NCBI RefSeq assembly: GCF_030253575.1
Contig: NC_080559.1
Location: 31,460,501-31,524,500 of the forward strand
Origin: Rhododendron vialii
Lineage: Eukaryota > Streptophyta > Magnoliopsida > Ericales > Ericaceae
DNA: 64,000 bases
Direction: 5' to 3'
In this document: in pieces, positions 24,950 to 36,350 of the stretch
Position numbering within the stretch: the first letter of the stretch is position 1
Layout of the letters: every line of letters begins with the position of its first letter
Made by a program: the position numbers and the translations under genes
The notes under the pieces: generated by a model
What the model was told of the DNA's origin: nothing
The model's input: only the letters and a program-made list of their open reading frames with translations
The model's database searches: none

Positions 24950-26393
24950 CAGATGAGATGATGTACAAAACCATGTATTTGTCCAATTTTGACCCCAATA
25001 GTGAGGCTTCTTGTCCTACAGTTTGATTGTTTATGTAGAAAATATTGTGTTCAATTATTAAAGTTATTCCAAATACTCTATCTCAAGTCGGGATATTAAG
25101 AAGGAAATATCCATTCTTTAAATCAGATACTATCAAGGAATGTGATCCTCTCTATTTTTCCAAATTTCCAAAGAAAATGGAGGCTTGAGTTCAGTTTATT
25201 TGTGGACCCTTTCCGCGATTCGGACGAGGGGGATTTGGACCGTTGGATTGCCGAACGGATGGTTCGGATGTGCACAACTAAGCACAGTGCTGCACAGCAC
25301 CATCTTCGGTTCCTTTCCGGGTTCACTTTGATGATCTGAACCTCAGTTTTTAGCTTTCAAGATAATTGTGTTGTAAAATCATACTATTAAGTATAATTTT
25401 TTTTTAGAACATATTAGTTAATATTTGTATAACGTTATTTTTTGCCACAGTGTGAATATTCACCCTACTGAATATCCATGATCAAAATTTTGGAAATTTT
25501 CACCAAAGATAAAAAAAAATCCTAAACAGACATAATTTTTTATTTGTCTTCATTTGAAATATATTAGTTTGGTACATTTTTTTTTTATCTTCCACTCGTC
25601 TATTAGCTTATTTTTCTCTTTCGACTTTGGTTTCCATTAGCTTTTCGATGGCTAGCTTAGTCAATTTAGCCCGAGGGGATGCAAAATGATCCATAAAAAC
25701 AAAAGAAGATTACATTCGTAGATTTTTTTTTTGCTTCTAGGTACATTTTCAAGGTGCATTCCAGTGTGGGTGTGCCATTTCTATCATTTTTGTACGAGGG
25801 TAAGTTTGTCAATAACTAGTGGTTTGGCATAAATAATCTTTTTGAATTTTTTTTTTGTTTTTATTCAAATTTTTTTTTTACCTTTATTAGTTTTGATAGA
25901 TTATTGGTTGATCTCGAAACAAGGAACTTATAATGTAAATTTCTTTTATCCAAAACCTTCAAAAAGTTTACTAAAGAAAATCCAAAGTGTCTGTTTCGGA
26001 TTATTTTTGTTTTTATTAAAAAATTTAGCTTTAATCATATATTTTTATTTTTCTGATTCTTTTTGTCCAAAGTTCTCAAAAAAAAAAAATATTTGCAAAA
26101 GAAAATTTGAAAAAGATTGCCGTCAAGTTAATGAAAATTTGAAAAAGGTAACGCTTTTAATGTTTGCGGCCAGGCTTACATTGTTTCTGCCCAACAATTA
26201 AAGAGTATACCGCAAACACGACTTCGAAAAAGTTTGCGGCCAAAAGACATTAGTTTGCGTCCATGTTACAATAGTTTGCGTCCATGATTAAAAAGTTGCG
26301 GCTAGGATAAGCGCCCCCAAGTTTTCTCTTATTTGTTTTTCTTTCTCCTCCGTACGACGGCTAATCGCATTACATATCTTCGTCTTCCCCTAC

Positions 26394-26425
<32 letters not shown>

Positions 26426-26661
26426 CCTCAGCCGTCTCCGGTCCCTTCCGCCGCCATACTCGGAGCCAATCCTCTGAAACGTCAACCACGGCATGGGTTG
26501 GTGCCCTCACTGCGAGGGGTGATCATGATACCTGCATGATGATGTAACCATCTCTATTCTCATCAATTTACTTTCTCAATTTTTGATTTTTTAAACTATC
26601 CATAGTACAAACAATCTTGTAGTGCTTCATCACAACGAGTTCACTGAGGAGCCTACTTTTC

Positions 26662-26729
<68 letters not shown>

Positions 26730-26749
26730 GGGAGAGACATCAATGAGCA
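24950..26749. other. Intergenic region between TOZ and the PEPCK-like gene
   Basis: It holds the TOZ 3' end, AT-rich DNA with no supported gene, and a GC-richer segment at about 25190-25330 with imperfect symmetry (GTGCTGCACAGCACC). The segment at 26160-26310 repeats AGTTTGCGGCCA/AGTTTGCGTCCA several times. The CT and GA microsatellites of the next gene's leader lie at the right end. The open frame at 25842-26201 is low-complexity and is not supported. Confidence 0.6.
26396..26738. repeat. (CT)n and (GA)n tracts upstream of the PEPCK-like gene
   Basis: A run of about 16 CT units lies at 26399-26432. A purine tract of about 75 bases, mostly GA, lies at 26664-26738 and ends five bases before the first ATG. 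Transcribed together, the two could pair across about 230 bases. Both probably belong to the promoter or leader. Confidence 0.85.
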
Positions 26750-29700
26750 ATGAGAAACCTCCTTCCACTGAAGCGATTCATAAACAGCTCAATTGGTCCT
26801 CCATTTCCCCCCACCTCCTCTGCTGCAGCGGCTCTCTCTTCCTCTTCTCAACGCGTCAGTCTCTCTTTCGCTCTTAAACTTTTTCCTCGTCTGTTCAGTT
26901 ATATCTATGTAGACAGGTGTTTGATTCGTTTTGGTTGAATTACTGTTGATTGATTACCAGATTGATACTCTGAATCACAGCGCTGTTTAACTCACAGCTT
27001 TGATCTAAGTAACCAGCTTGTGGAAAATATTTCGTTTCACTCATCAACCCTATCTCTACCTCCATATCGAGCTCGGCAACTAACTTAAACTTGTAATGCA
27101 ATATTTCTTTCGGGAAAAATCGCAGAATTCATATGCCCTGGCTGAATTGTTTCTATGTTGCATCGAAGACAAATAGTTGTGTACAAACAAATGCATATAC
27201 TCGTTGTGGCGGAGCCAGGATTTGGATCCGTGGGTGGGCACTAAGAGTCCATTTTTGTTGTTACATGCTGTCCATAAAGTATAAGGAATGTTACATGTAT
27301 ATTGATATAATTAAAATTGATTTTGTTCTGGGTTATGTTTTTTTATTGAAAGGAATAAAAGTTGGTCCAACTCTTTTGTGGTCTTCAAATTTTTAACCAT
27401 TGAGATATTATTGTCATGATCTGTTCATTTTTCAATACACAATATTTACATCAATTGCATAAAATATACAGTCGCCCGAATATTGGTAGGTGCCTAACTG
27501 AATTACATTAGTGCAAAAAAAAAATGGTTTGAACTTGGGGTGGTGGTGGCACCTACCCAACCCCCCTACCTCACTCCGCCACTGTATACTCATATGCATT
27601 AGTATCCATCAGATGTTAGGGTAGGGGTTTTGTCTTCCGAGGTTTTCTGTGAACTTTGAAAAAATAGTTGATTGAAGTCACACATGAGGTTTCAGTCTGT
27701 GTTGGTTATTTTAAAGTATCCTGGAGTGCAGGGATTAACTTGTGACTGTACAACTGACATTTCACGGTTGGTATCTTCTCTGAACCTATCAAAAAGCTTG
27801 ATTTGAAGTGCTTGTTGTAACAAGATTCTTTTCTTGTGTTTTTGCAGAATGCAGGTTCAGCACCCATTGATGAAATTCCTAGGTGATCCTTCACAGATGA
27901 CTTATAAGCTAGAGCAATTTTTTGGTGATATGTATTCATCATTTCTTTTGAGTTGTTTCGCTCTTATTTGTTACTGCTTTTGTGTTGCTGTGTTTGATAC
28001 GATGATGCATCTTGTTCTCTTTTGATCTTTAATCATCGCAAGCAACAATTTAGAAGGTGAAGCACAATCAGGACTCAATTACATAGACCTGTAATATTAC
28101 TGTAGTCGCCTGATGCCCTAGCTATTACTGCTGTTTTTGTTGTTGTCATGGTTGCTATTAGTGGGTTAACGCAGTTCAGTTCTCCTAATATTTTGTTTAC
28201 AGGGTTATGTGGATAAGTAAATCTGATGGTTGCATAATGTTACCAATATGATTTTGGAGGATCGTGCTGTAAGTTTTACTTACACAGTCCTTCCTGCAAT
28301 GTTGTGCTGCCAATCTTGATAATTCCATTGTCCAAGTTTTATTTTTTTGTCGCAAATTCATTTCCACAACACTTACTTCTGTGAGGATGGTGTACATAAG
28401 AATCATCAAAAGCCCAGGAGGCCTTGGTTTTTGTCTTTCACCCCTGTTATCTGCACCTTGTTCTGGGTTTATGCACCGTGTTCAAGGATACCCTCATTCC
28501 AAGATGTCCTAGGTTACTTGTCACCATGTTATCTTTGTCGCGGTGCACTCTCTTTCTTTTTGTGGATTTTGTTTATGTCAGTTGGTTTGTCTCTTAAATT
28601 CATGGGGCGGGATGCATAGCTTCATATAAATTGTTGGACTCTTTTTCTTATAATTTTTTTTGGGACAAGCGATGATTTAATGCATAAAATTTTCATAGCT
28701 ATAGTCATTTTTTAGTCCTCATACCTTGCATTATGCAGGGAAGGCCCTGGGATTTCTTATGGTCTTAATTTGGCTCTAGCTGGAAGAGGTGTAATTGTGA
28801 AGGATAAAGCATTTCGAAACTTGAACTCTTCTGAATTACAACAGAAAGGAGCAACTTTTGTGGGTAGGTGCTTTGTCAGACTTATTCTGTCTTTGTTTCT
28901 CTCTCTGTTGCTCTGATTCCTCTTTTTCATTTTTGTTCATGTGTAGAGAGATTATCTGGACTTCCAGTTCATATCAGAGGAAATGTTCTCGGAGGATCTT
29001 CAGAAATTTCGAAGGCACATTTTAGTAAACTCTTAAAGCAGGCACGTCTCAACTTGTGGGTTTTTTATGCTCTCGTTCTCTCTCTACCTTCCCCACATGA
29101 AGAAGTAAACTGGAAATAAGGTTAACCTGTTTATGTAGTTAATCGATGACGGCTTGTTCCAACTTCCAACCAAATGTTTTTTCACTGCATGCATCTTGTT
29201 ACCAGGTCACAACTCACATATCGTCGATCTCCAACATTTTTGTTCATGATGGAGCTATTGGCACATCTCCCAAATGTTGTGCTAATGTACGTGTCATAAG
29301 TGATGATCCTTCTGCTGTCTTGTCACTCTCCAGTATTCTTCGGAGAAACGCTACTCGTGCAGTTTCCCATGATTCCTGCCCTCTTACGATTTATGTTGCT
29401 ACATCCATCAGGTATAGCCATTCTGGAGAATCCTATTCTGTTATCTTGTAGCTCTTTGTTATATTGCACCTACTAGTTCGTTGTTTCGTGTTTACTTTAC
29501 AGTCCAAGTGCTGCAGATATTCTTGGTCTTGGTGCTAAAGGAAACAATGGATTTATTGCGGCTGATGTTGAGCGTTCATCACTGATTTTGTGTGGAAAAG
29601 CCTTCACTGATGCAAAGGGAACGAAAGAAGCATTGGCTGCATTGTCTGGGCCTATCATATGTGCACGGGGAGGCCTTCCTCTATCTGCTCGGTAGAACCC

Positions 29701-32391
29701 TCTTCTGTTGTAACTTCGTTATGATTATAATAAGTATGTGCTTGCATTAAGTGGTTGTAAATTTCAGGCTTCTTTTTGCTGGCGACTCTGTGATTCTTTT
29801 CTTTGCTCCAGAGGACACCATTCAAAGCTGCTTAGATCAGTTGGTTTCAGGGGATATCGGAGTTGTTCTTTCTTCAGAAGGTGCTTCACCTTTATTTGAA
29901 AGTGGAAACTCTGAAGGATTGTTTTCATCAAAACTGCCAGCTGCAATAATGTTTGTCTCTTCTGACAGGTAGGAAGATTACATATAATCTGGCCTTCTTT
30001 TACCCATGAAATACACCAATCGTGATCTTCCATGGTCCAGTTTTTCTTTGAAGCATACATTCTGATTTTTTGACCAAGTGGTTTTAGTAACCGTATTTAT
30101 GCTAATGACTGTTTAATTTTAGACTATTAACCCCCTGCCCTTAAGAGACTCCCTTGTGTTGCCATCTTAAGGGGTAATCTAATGAAGTTTGGTTTTGAAC
30201 AACCTAGAGGGCAGCCGGACAGGACACCTTTACTGCATTGGCTTTGAATTGTTTTAAACGGCATCGTTGGCCAACCAAAACATAGGAAAAGAAACATATG
30301 CAAATCCTCCCACACCCAACACATTACAAACTTGGCCATGTTATTGGCCTTTTTCCCTTGGCAGCTAACTTATAGCTACAATGCTATTATCGAAATTTAC
30401 CTTGTGCAGTTTTTGCTGGGTTTTTGGTGCAATTGTTTTTTCTTTCTATTTTGCTCTAACCAACTGTATTTAGTTGCTTTATTTAATGTTATCTCTCTTC
30501 TATCGTGTTAAAATAGATGCAATTTCTGTCTGTTGACGCAGTTCTGGAACTATTCCTTTTGCATCAAAGCTCTCTCCTGGTCAAGCAGCCTATCACTTTC
30601 TGGCAGGCTATCAGAATGGGAAATTTCTGCCTGGATACAACAAAGGTCCTTCAGCTTTTGACCCATTGGATCTAGCAAAGGCTTTTCTGGCCAAGGTAAA
30701 TTCTTACACCTGCATACTTTTCAGAAAAGGAAAAAAAGTTTGAAAACCCCTTGCGGTTTCTTCGGGCCTGTTTGATAAGTGTGTTAGGACTTGGGATGGG
30801 ATTAGCAATGCTGTGGGCCCAATAATCCTTTGTTTGATTGCACAAAAGAGGTTAGGAGTGCTAATAATAAGGGACTAGCAATCCTCCCATTTTATGGGAT
30901 TGGTAATACCACCCTGGACCAGGTATTACTAATCCTATCCCAAGGTGTCTCACACAAAATTACTCCAATGCCCATGCTAGGTTTTGTAAATGCTGATAAT
31001 ACCCTTTTGTTTTGAAGATGTCCTATAACATGGACTCTTCTGTTGTTGTTTTTCATTTATTTATTATGTTAGCTTATTTGATTGTATTTTGTATCTTAGT
31101 TTGGTCGGCTCAAAAAAGTTTTTTTTTTAAGCTTCCCTACGAAGAGTTGCAAAACCGCGTGCACCCTTTTTTCTGGGGAATTCAAAAATGGTTTGGTTGT
31201 TGCCTAGTTTGGCTTAATAATCCTTGTGGATTAGTTTTTTTGTCTTTATTTGAAAAAATTATTGTTTGTTAGTTTTGCATCAATTTTTTGTGGATTATTG
31301 GTTTGTCTCGATGGGAAGAATCTAAAAAGTAAAAAATATGTTCAAAAGAAAAAAATAATTGAATAAAGACAAAAATAATCCAAAAAATTGTCTATTCTAG
31401 ATTACTTTTGTCTTTATTCGAAAAAATTTAGTTTTGAATGTAATTTTTTACTTTTTAGATTTCTCTCGTTGAGACAAACCAATAATCCACATAAAAGTGA
31501 CACAAAACAACTAAATGTGTATTTTTTTGAATAAAGACAAAAATAATCCAAACAGATTATTAGGGCAAACTAGGTCTAGTCCACGTTAAAATTAGTTTTG
31601 TTCGTATGCTTCAGTCCACAAATGGGGTCTAATAACATTTTTATGGAGATTTTTATAACCCTTGGGCATTTTTTATAACCCATTGTTTGTAAGGGTAAAA
31701 AAGGAAATACATACTTTCAATCCAATCCTATCCTATATAAATGTGATAAAACAAACATGTAGATAGCAATCCTCTATTCTAATCCGATGCAAAACAAACA
31801 TGCACATAGGATTGACCTTCTCATTACTAATCCCTTCTCATTATCATTACCATCCCCATCCCATCTCATTACCAATTCCACCATATCTGTAACAGTTCAA
31901 CCAATTCATTGTTTCCTTATCAGCGAGATTTGCTATGTTTTGCAGATTAAAGGCCACCAAATCTCATGCTTCCTAATTAATATTAGTGAAGGAGAAAAGC
32001 AGATTACTGGTGAGGGGAAAACTAGCAAGTTTGCACGCAATGCATTGTACCATCAACAAAATTCAAACGAAAGCTGAAACCTAGCTGTATTATGGTGTGT
32101 GTTTTACATCTGCTTCAAATAAGTTAACGTTTGCGTCTCAATTTTGCTTCATGATTTTGTAGATAAGGATCTCGTTAAGTTGGTACAATCATGCTTATCG
32201 GAAAATATTCCACTATTCAAACTCGAAGGTTGGTTTCATCAATTTTTGCACCCCCTGCCCCTTTTGGGGGGACCATAAAGATCACTTACGGAGTTTCTTA
32301 ACTTCTTTTTGCAGGTGGATATCTCCAAGCAAAGTACAAGAGCTTCTTATCCGGCAGATTTCAAGAACTACCAGAGGAATTCGTATTTTGA
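26750..32391 (+). CDS. PEP carboxykinase (ATP)-like protein without a P-loop
   Basis: Eleven exons with agreeing phases: 26750-26854, 27848-27882, 28739-28863, 28947-29041, 29206-29411, 29503-29691, 29768-29968, 30542-30695, 31946-32009, 32163-32228 and 32315-32391, giving 438 residues. Residues 1-35 are rich in Arg, Ser and Ala with no acid, like an organelle targeting peptide. From about 121 the chain follows ATP-PEPCK block by block: NIFVHD for the enzyme's VFVND, LTIYVATS for FTIYNAG, and KLSPGQAAYHFLAGY (328-342) for KLNLAQTMYHFISGY. Where the enzyme has FFGLSGTGKTTLS, this protein has FFAPEDTIQSCL (263-274), so the nucleotide-binding Lys is gone. The LIGDDEH metal-site block is missing. 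Length is well below bacterial (about 540) and plant (about 650) PEPCK. It is probably a conserved plant pseudoenzyme of unknown role. Intron 4 starts with GC; intron 2 is long. Confidence 0.8.
27204..27584. mobile_element. hAT MITE in intron 1 of the PEPCK-like gene (381 bp)
   Basis: The ends are TTGTGGCGGAGCCAGG and CTCCGCCACTG. The flanks TATACTCG (27196-27203) and TATACTCA (27585-27592) match at 7 of 8 bases. This is the CAGTGGCGGAG type of plant hAT MITE. Confidence 0.8.
30763..31815. mobile_element. Degenerate insertion with inner foldback, intron 8 of the PEPCK-like gene
   Basis: The left part starts GGGCCTGTTTGATAAGTG; the right part read in reverse has ATGTTTGTTTTGCATCGGAT, suggesting eroded inverted ends. 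Inside, 31240-31530 forms a foldback in which GTCTTTATTYGAAAAAATT and AGACAAACCAATAATCCAC face inverted copies. The same GAATAAAGACAAAAA motif family occurs in the hAT element at 19863-20882. Boundaries are approximate. Confidence 0.45.
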
Positions 32392-34545
32392 AATCCCTGA
32401 TAATCATCTTTGCTTTTCTTGTGGAGGTGGTACAACAGGTGATGCCTATTTGGTATTAATCAATAGCTCTGAAAATTTATATCATGTATGTGCTTCCACA
32501 CGTCTTGTATTACTTCCCATATACAATAGATTTTCACACATTCACATTGTAGTAACACTTCAAAAAGATAGACATATACTAGTAATAGACTTGAAATTAC
32601 TGGATTTGGGTTAAAGTGCCATTATCTAGGAGGATTAGCTACTTGATATCCATCACGTGAAAAATTAGGTATTGAGTTAGAAATTTTAATGGCAGTGACC
32701 TCAATGATTATTTTCAAAGGATCTCAGAGTATCATGATGTATATTATAGGTATTTAAGTGATTTTTTTAGCAGAAGATTCTCAAAGTAATATGTTCTCCC
32801 GAGGTCAATGACAAGTTTAAGAGGATTCTCAGTATCATGTTGTAAATTATGGGTCTATTTGTGGACCGGACTAGTAGTGAATGGATATATAATTTCATTG
32901 AGTCATTTTATCCCATCGGATTTATAGTGATTGGATAAATAACACCACCACAATGGCACCACCCATCCACTCCCACGCTGTTGTATATTCTACAGTATTG
33001 GGATTATATATCCGGTGCATGTTTAAATCCAAATAAGGAAAACTTAATGAAACACCATATATGTGGTCAACGTGGATCTGTTTTCTGATTTGATGCTCAT
33101 ATCTGGTTAAACAAATGGATATAGGTACTAAGTGATAATCTCCGCTGAGAGGGACATCAACGACAATTTGAATTGTTCAAACCATGATCATAGAACATGA
33201 AAATTCTCATTGAGGACTCGAAATCAAATGGAATTTGAACCTTCTCTGTGGTAAAGCTTCCGAATCCAGTCATGAATTTCCCAATTCTGATATTCATGTC
33301 CAGAATCCGTGGAGTCAAGTTTGATATCGTATCTATAAATTGGTAAACCTGATAGAAAACCGTTCCAGAAGTAATGTGTTGAACATAGATCAGCACCAGA
33401 TATATTGTTTACAAATCTTTCTTCGGAATAGCAGACCAAGCTTAAAATTTGGCAGCTGTGGGTTCCATTGATCTTGATCTGATCCTCGGGTCTTCTTTGA
33501 CCCGGCGTTATCGCCGACGCTCTCTCTCCCCCTCATCGTTTGATCAAGTTGCTCTTTTGGTTATCTCCTATCTGTGTTGTGTTCTTTAGGCCTTTATGGG
33601 CCTCCCCTTGTCGCCAGTGTATTATATATCTTTCTGCGATAGCACAGGCCGGAGTTGTTTTTTTTTTTTTGTTTTCCCGGTTTTGGTTGCTGGCTCTATG
33701 GTAGATCGTTCTGTTGTAATAGAGGCCCATCTGTTGGCCACAGCGTTTCTAACACCGGGATTCTTATTTTGTTGTGCTTTTGTCGTGTTATACTATCCTT
33801 TCCATATCAATGAATTCTTCCATTTCTCAAAAAACAAATGGCAGCTTTTGCTTAATTAATTGTGATAGCTTGAGTTTTTCACCTTTCAACTTCGCAAGAG
33901 TGAGTTTGTGTGGCCAAGTTAACTACCATATTCTCGGATTCAGCTGAGATGTGGGTCTCATCTGAAGTAAAATCCTGTGTCATGTTTGGGGTGGTTATGA
34001 GAAATGGGGACATGTCAAGCCAACTTTTGCAACTCTGGGGAGTACTTGATTATTCAGTGCTCTTGGAGCACCGCCATATAGTGCGTCAAGGGCCTTCTCA
34101 ACGCACATTTGTGTGGGGGTCACACACTTGGTGATGGAATTCACACTAATGTGTGGTGAAGAAAGCTCTGGAACATCACGTGAGGGTGCTTAGGAGCCAA
34201 TAATAATACTTATCTCCTTTGGGATGTAACAAGTCGGGTGGGAGAATAGGGAATGGTGATGGGTGGGGCCAACATGTAAAGCTGTATTTGGTGTTGGTGG
34301 TGGTGTTGGGAGATGGTGCTGTCAACTTGCTGTAGTCTTCAATGCCTAAGGCCGATAATTATAAGATTTGGTCGGCCAAGTTCTAAGTGAAGTATTGATC
34401 TGGTCTCTCCTTCCTGGCTGAAGTTGAATTGTTGGTTTAAAATTGGCAAGTGGTGCGAGGTGTTCCTAGCGAAAAGTTATTAACTGTTCTTGGCCCTTGG
34501 GTGTTTCAAAAGGAAGTAAGTTCCTTTTCTTTTTGAGGAGTGCTA

Positions 34546-34671
34546 GGTACTCCGAAAGAATACACAGAAATGACCCCGAATTTTAAAATCAATGGTCCAG
34601 ATTCACTTAAAGCCAATCTAGACCATCGATTTTTAAATTCGGGGTCATTTCTGGGTACTCTTTCGGGGTAC
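34546..34671. mobile_element. Short perfect-type hairpin element (126 bp)
   Basis: Arms of about 52 bp pair with few mismatches around a loop of about 22 bases. The left arm starts GGTACTCCGAAAGAATAC and the right arm ends GTACTCTTTCGGGGTAC. The shared core is AAATGACCCCGAATTT and its complement. It resembles a very small MITE, or a source of small RNA if transcribed. Confidence 0.7.
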
Positions 34672-34808
34672 ATAGAATTTTCCTTTCTTTTTTCCTTTTT
34701 TCTTGAGAAATGGAAAGTAGATCCTGTGTAGCCCGTTCCCCGTTCGGTTGGGTATTTTGGTTTTGGATTTGTAATTGTTACACTATTTTTTGGTTTTGAA
34801 TTTGTAAT

Positions 34809-35115
34809 GGGTGCCGCTATTCGCAGCCCTTTATTTTCTCTCGTAGCTCACTACATTTCGGTAAATGATTGTTGAAAATCATAAATAACATTTCGGTAAA
34901 TTGCTGTTGAAAACAAGATTATATTTTGGTAACTACATGTCGAAAATATGTTCAACTTTCGGTAAACAATTGCCGAACATGCATTTTCGGTAAACATCTG
35001 TTGAAAAAAATATTATATTTCGGTAATTGGATGCTGAAAATATATCTCAATTTCGGTAACTAACTGTCGAGTATAATTGGAAATTTTTAACGGGCTATGA
35101 GAGTAAATAGCGCCC
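34809..35115. mobile_element. hAT-like element made of 33-bp repeats (307 bp)
   Basis: An 8-bp flank, TTTGTAAT, lies on both sides (34801-34808 and 35116-35123). The ends are GGGTGCCGCTATT and, in reverse, GGGCGCTATT. The interior carries seven copies of TTTCGGTAA (one TTTTGGTAA) at 34856, 34891, 34924, 34957, 34985, 35018 and 35051. Each is followed after about 6 bases by TGTTGAAAA or a variant. Spacing is mostly 33 bp. Confidence 0.75.
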
Positions 35116-35158
35116 TTTGTAATTGTTACCCTATTTTTTTCTCCACTCATTACTCTTA

Positions 35159-35713
35159 GAGTAAATTACACTAAACCCCCCTCAACTAACCGGCATTTTC
35201 ACTTAACCCCCTCAGACTACAAAATTCGACATTGTGCACCCTCTAACTATCCAGAGTTGACACTTAACACCCTTTTGTTAGGTCTCCGTAGGAAAAATGC
35301 ACCGACGGTCGTCTCCGGCCACCGGACGGCCGATTCGAGCCGTCCAAATTTTTTTTTAAAAATAAACCGAGTGGGCTCACGCGGGAATCAATGGCATCCT
35401 ACGTGCGTAGGTACTCAATCCAAACACCCCATTTAAATTCTTGGGGTGTTTGGATCGAGCACCTACGCACATCGGATACCATTGATTCCCGCGGACGCCC
35501 ACTCGGTTTTTAATTTTTTAATTTTTGGACGGCTCGGATTGGCTGTCCGGTGGCCGAAGACGACCGTCGGTGTATTTTTCCTATGGAGACCTAACAAAAG
35601 GGTGTTAAGTGTCAACTCTGGATAGTTAGAGGGTGCACAATGTTGGGTTTTGTAGTCTGAGGGGGTTAAGTGAAAATATAGGTTTGTTAAAGGGGGCTTA
35701 GTGTAATTTACTC
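35159..35713. mobile_element. Mutator-like foldback MITE (555 bp)
   Basis: Almost the whole element is one inverted repeat with arms of about 265 bp around ATTTAAATTCTT. The ends are GAGTAAATTACACTAA and TTAGTGTAATTTACTC. A perfect 9-bp target duplication, TTACTCTTA, lies at 35150-35158 and 35714-35722, which with the very long arms points to the Mutator superfamily. Confidence 0.9.
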
Positions 35714-35883
35714 TTACTCTTATCTTCAATAAATACTCTCATTTCTCTCTCTCTTTCCCATCATTACCTTTATTTTCAATCATTACTCTATTTTTCTGTG
35801 CACTCATTACTTATAAATCCAAATCCAAAATACCCAAAGACGTACAAGCTCCTGGAGTCTCCTTTACCTAAAAGAGATTGGGA

Positions 35884-35974
35884 CGATCAAGTTTGTCTAT
35901 TTTGTGGATCCTTCCCGAGCTCACTTTAGACGATCAAGTTTGTCTATTTTGTGGATCCTTCCCGAGCTCACTTT
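35884..35974. repeat. Exact tandem duplication, 47-bp period
   Basis: The segment starting CGATCAAGTTTGTCTATTTT and ending GAGCTCACTTTAGA is followed directly by a second identical copy that runs to CACTTTAG. No mismatch is seen. Confidence 0.9.
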
Positions 35975-36039
35975 AGTGGTAAAAATGTTTTTGTTCTAGG
36001 GAACAAGATCCTCTCCAGTCCCTTAAAAGACTCGATGGT

Positions 36040-36350
36040 CCTTTCCGGGCCCTTTCCTGACTTGTTTTTGATGATCAGGATTGTTGATATTTTAGATCTC
36101 GTCAAGAATATTAGGCACGTCAAAATTTATGTTAATCCATTATCGTATTCTAGATTATTAAAACACATTTATCTTGCCAAGAATGGGTTTTTATCCGATA
36201 TTGCAATATTTTCTAAACCTATTTTCCTTTAGATAAATGTGTTTTGAAACTAGATTAAACAATATCTGATTAACATGAATTTTGACATGATATTCTCTAC
36301 AATGTCGAAAACATAAACAGTTTCGATCATCAAAAGGGACCTAGAAATGG
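36040..36350. mobile_element. Imperfect foldback of about 310 bp
   Basis: The left arm contains TTTTTGATGATCAGGA, GTCAAAATTTATGTTAAT and AAAACACATTTATCT. The right arm contains the inverted partners AGATAAATGTGTTTT, ATTAACATGAATTTTGAC and TCGATCATCAAAA in the matching order. Arms are about 120 bp and diverged. Ends and target duplication are unclear. Confidence 0.55.

Noticed and set aside
31946..32077. Ending the PEPCK-like protein at the TGA at 32075-32077
   Set aside because: Splicing at GTGAGG (32010) joins in phase to two further exons that continue the PEPCK-like C-terminus (LVKLVQSCL, YLQAKYKSFL), so the earlier stop is intronic.
34856..35060. Regularly spaced repeats resembling a CRISPR array
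   Set aside because: The repeats are imperfect and AT-rich, lie inside a transposon-like element with an 8-bp flank, and the genome is a plant.
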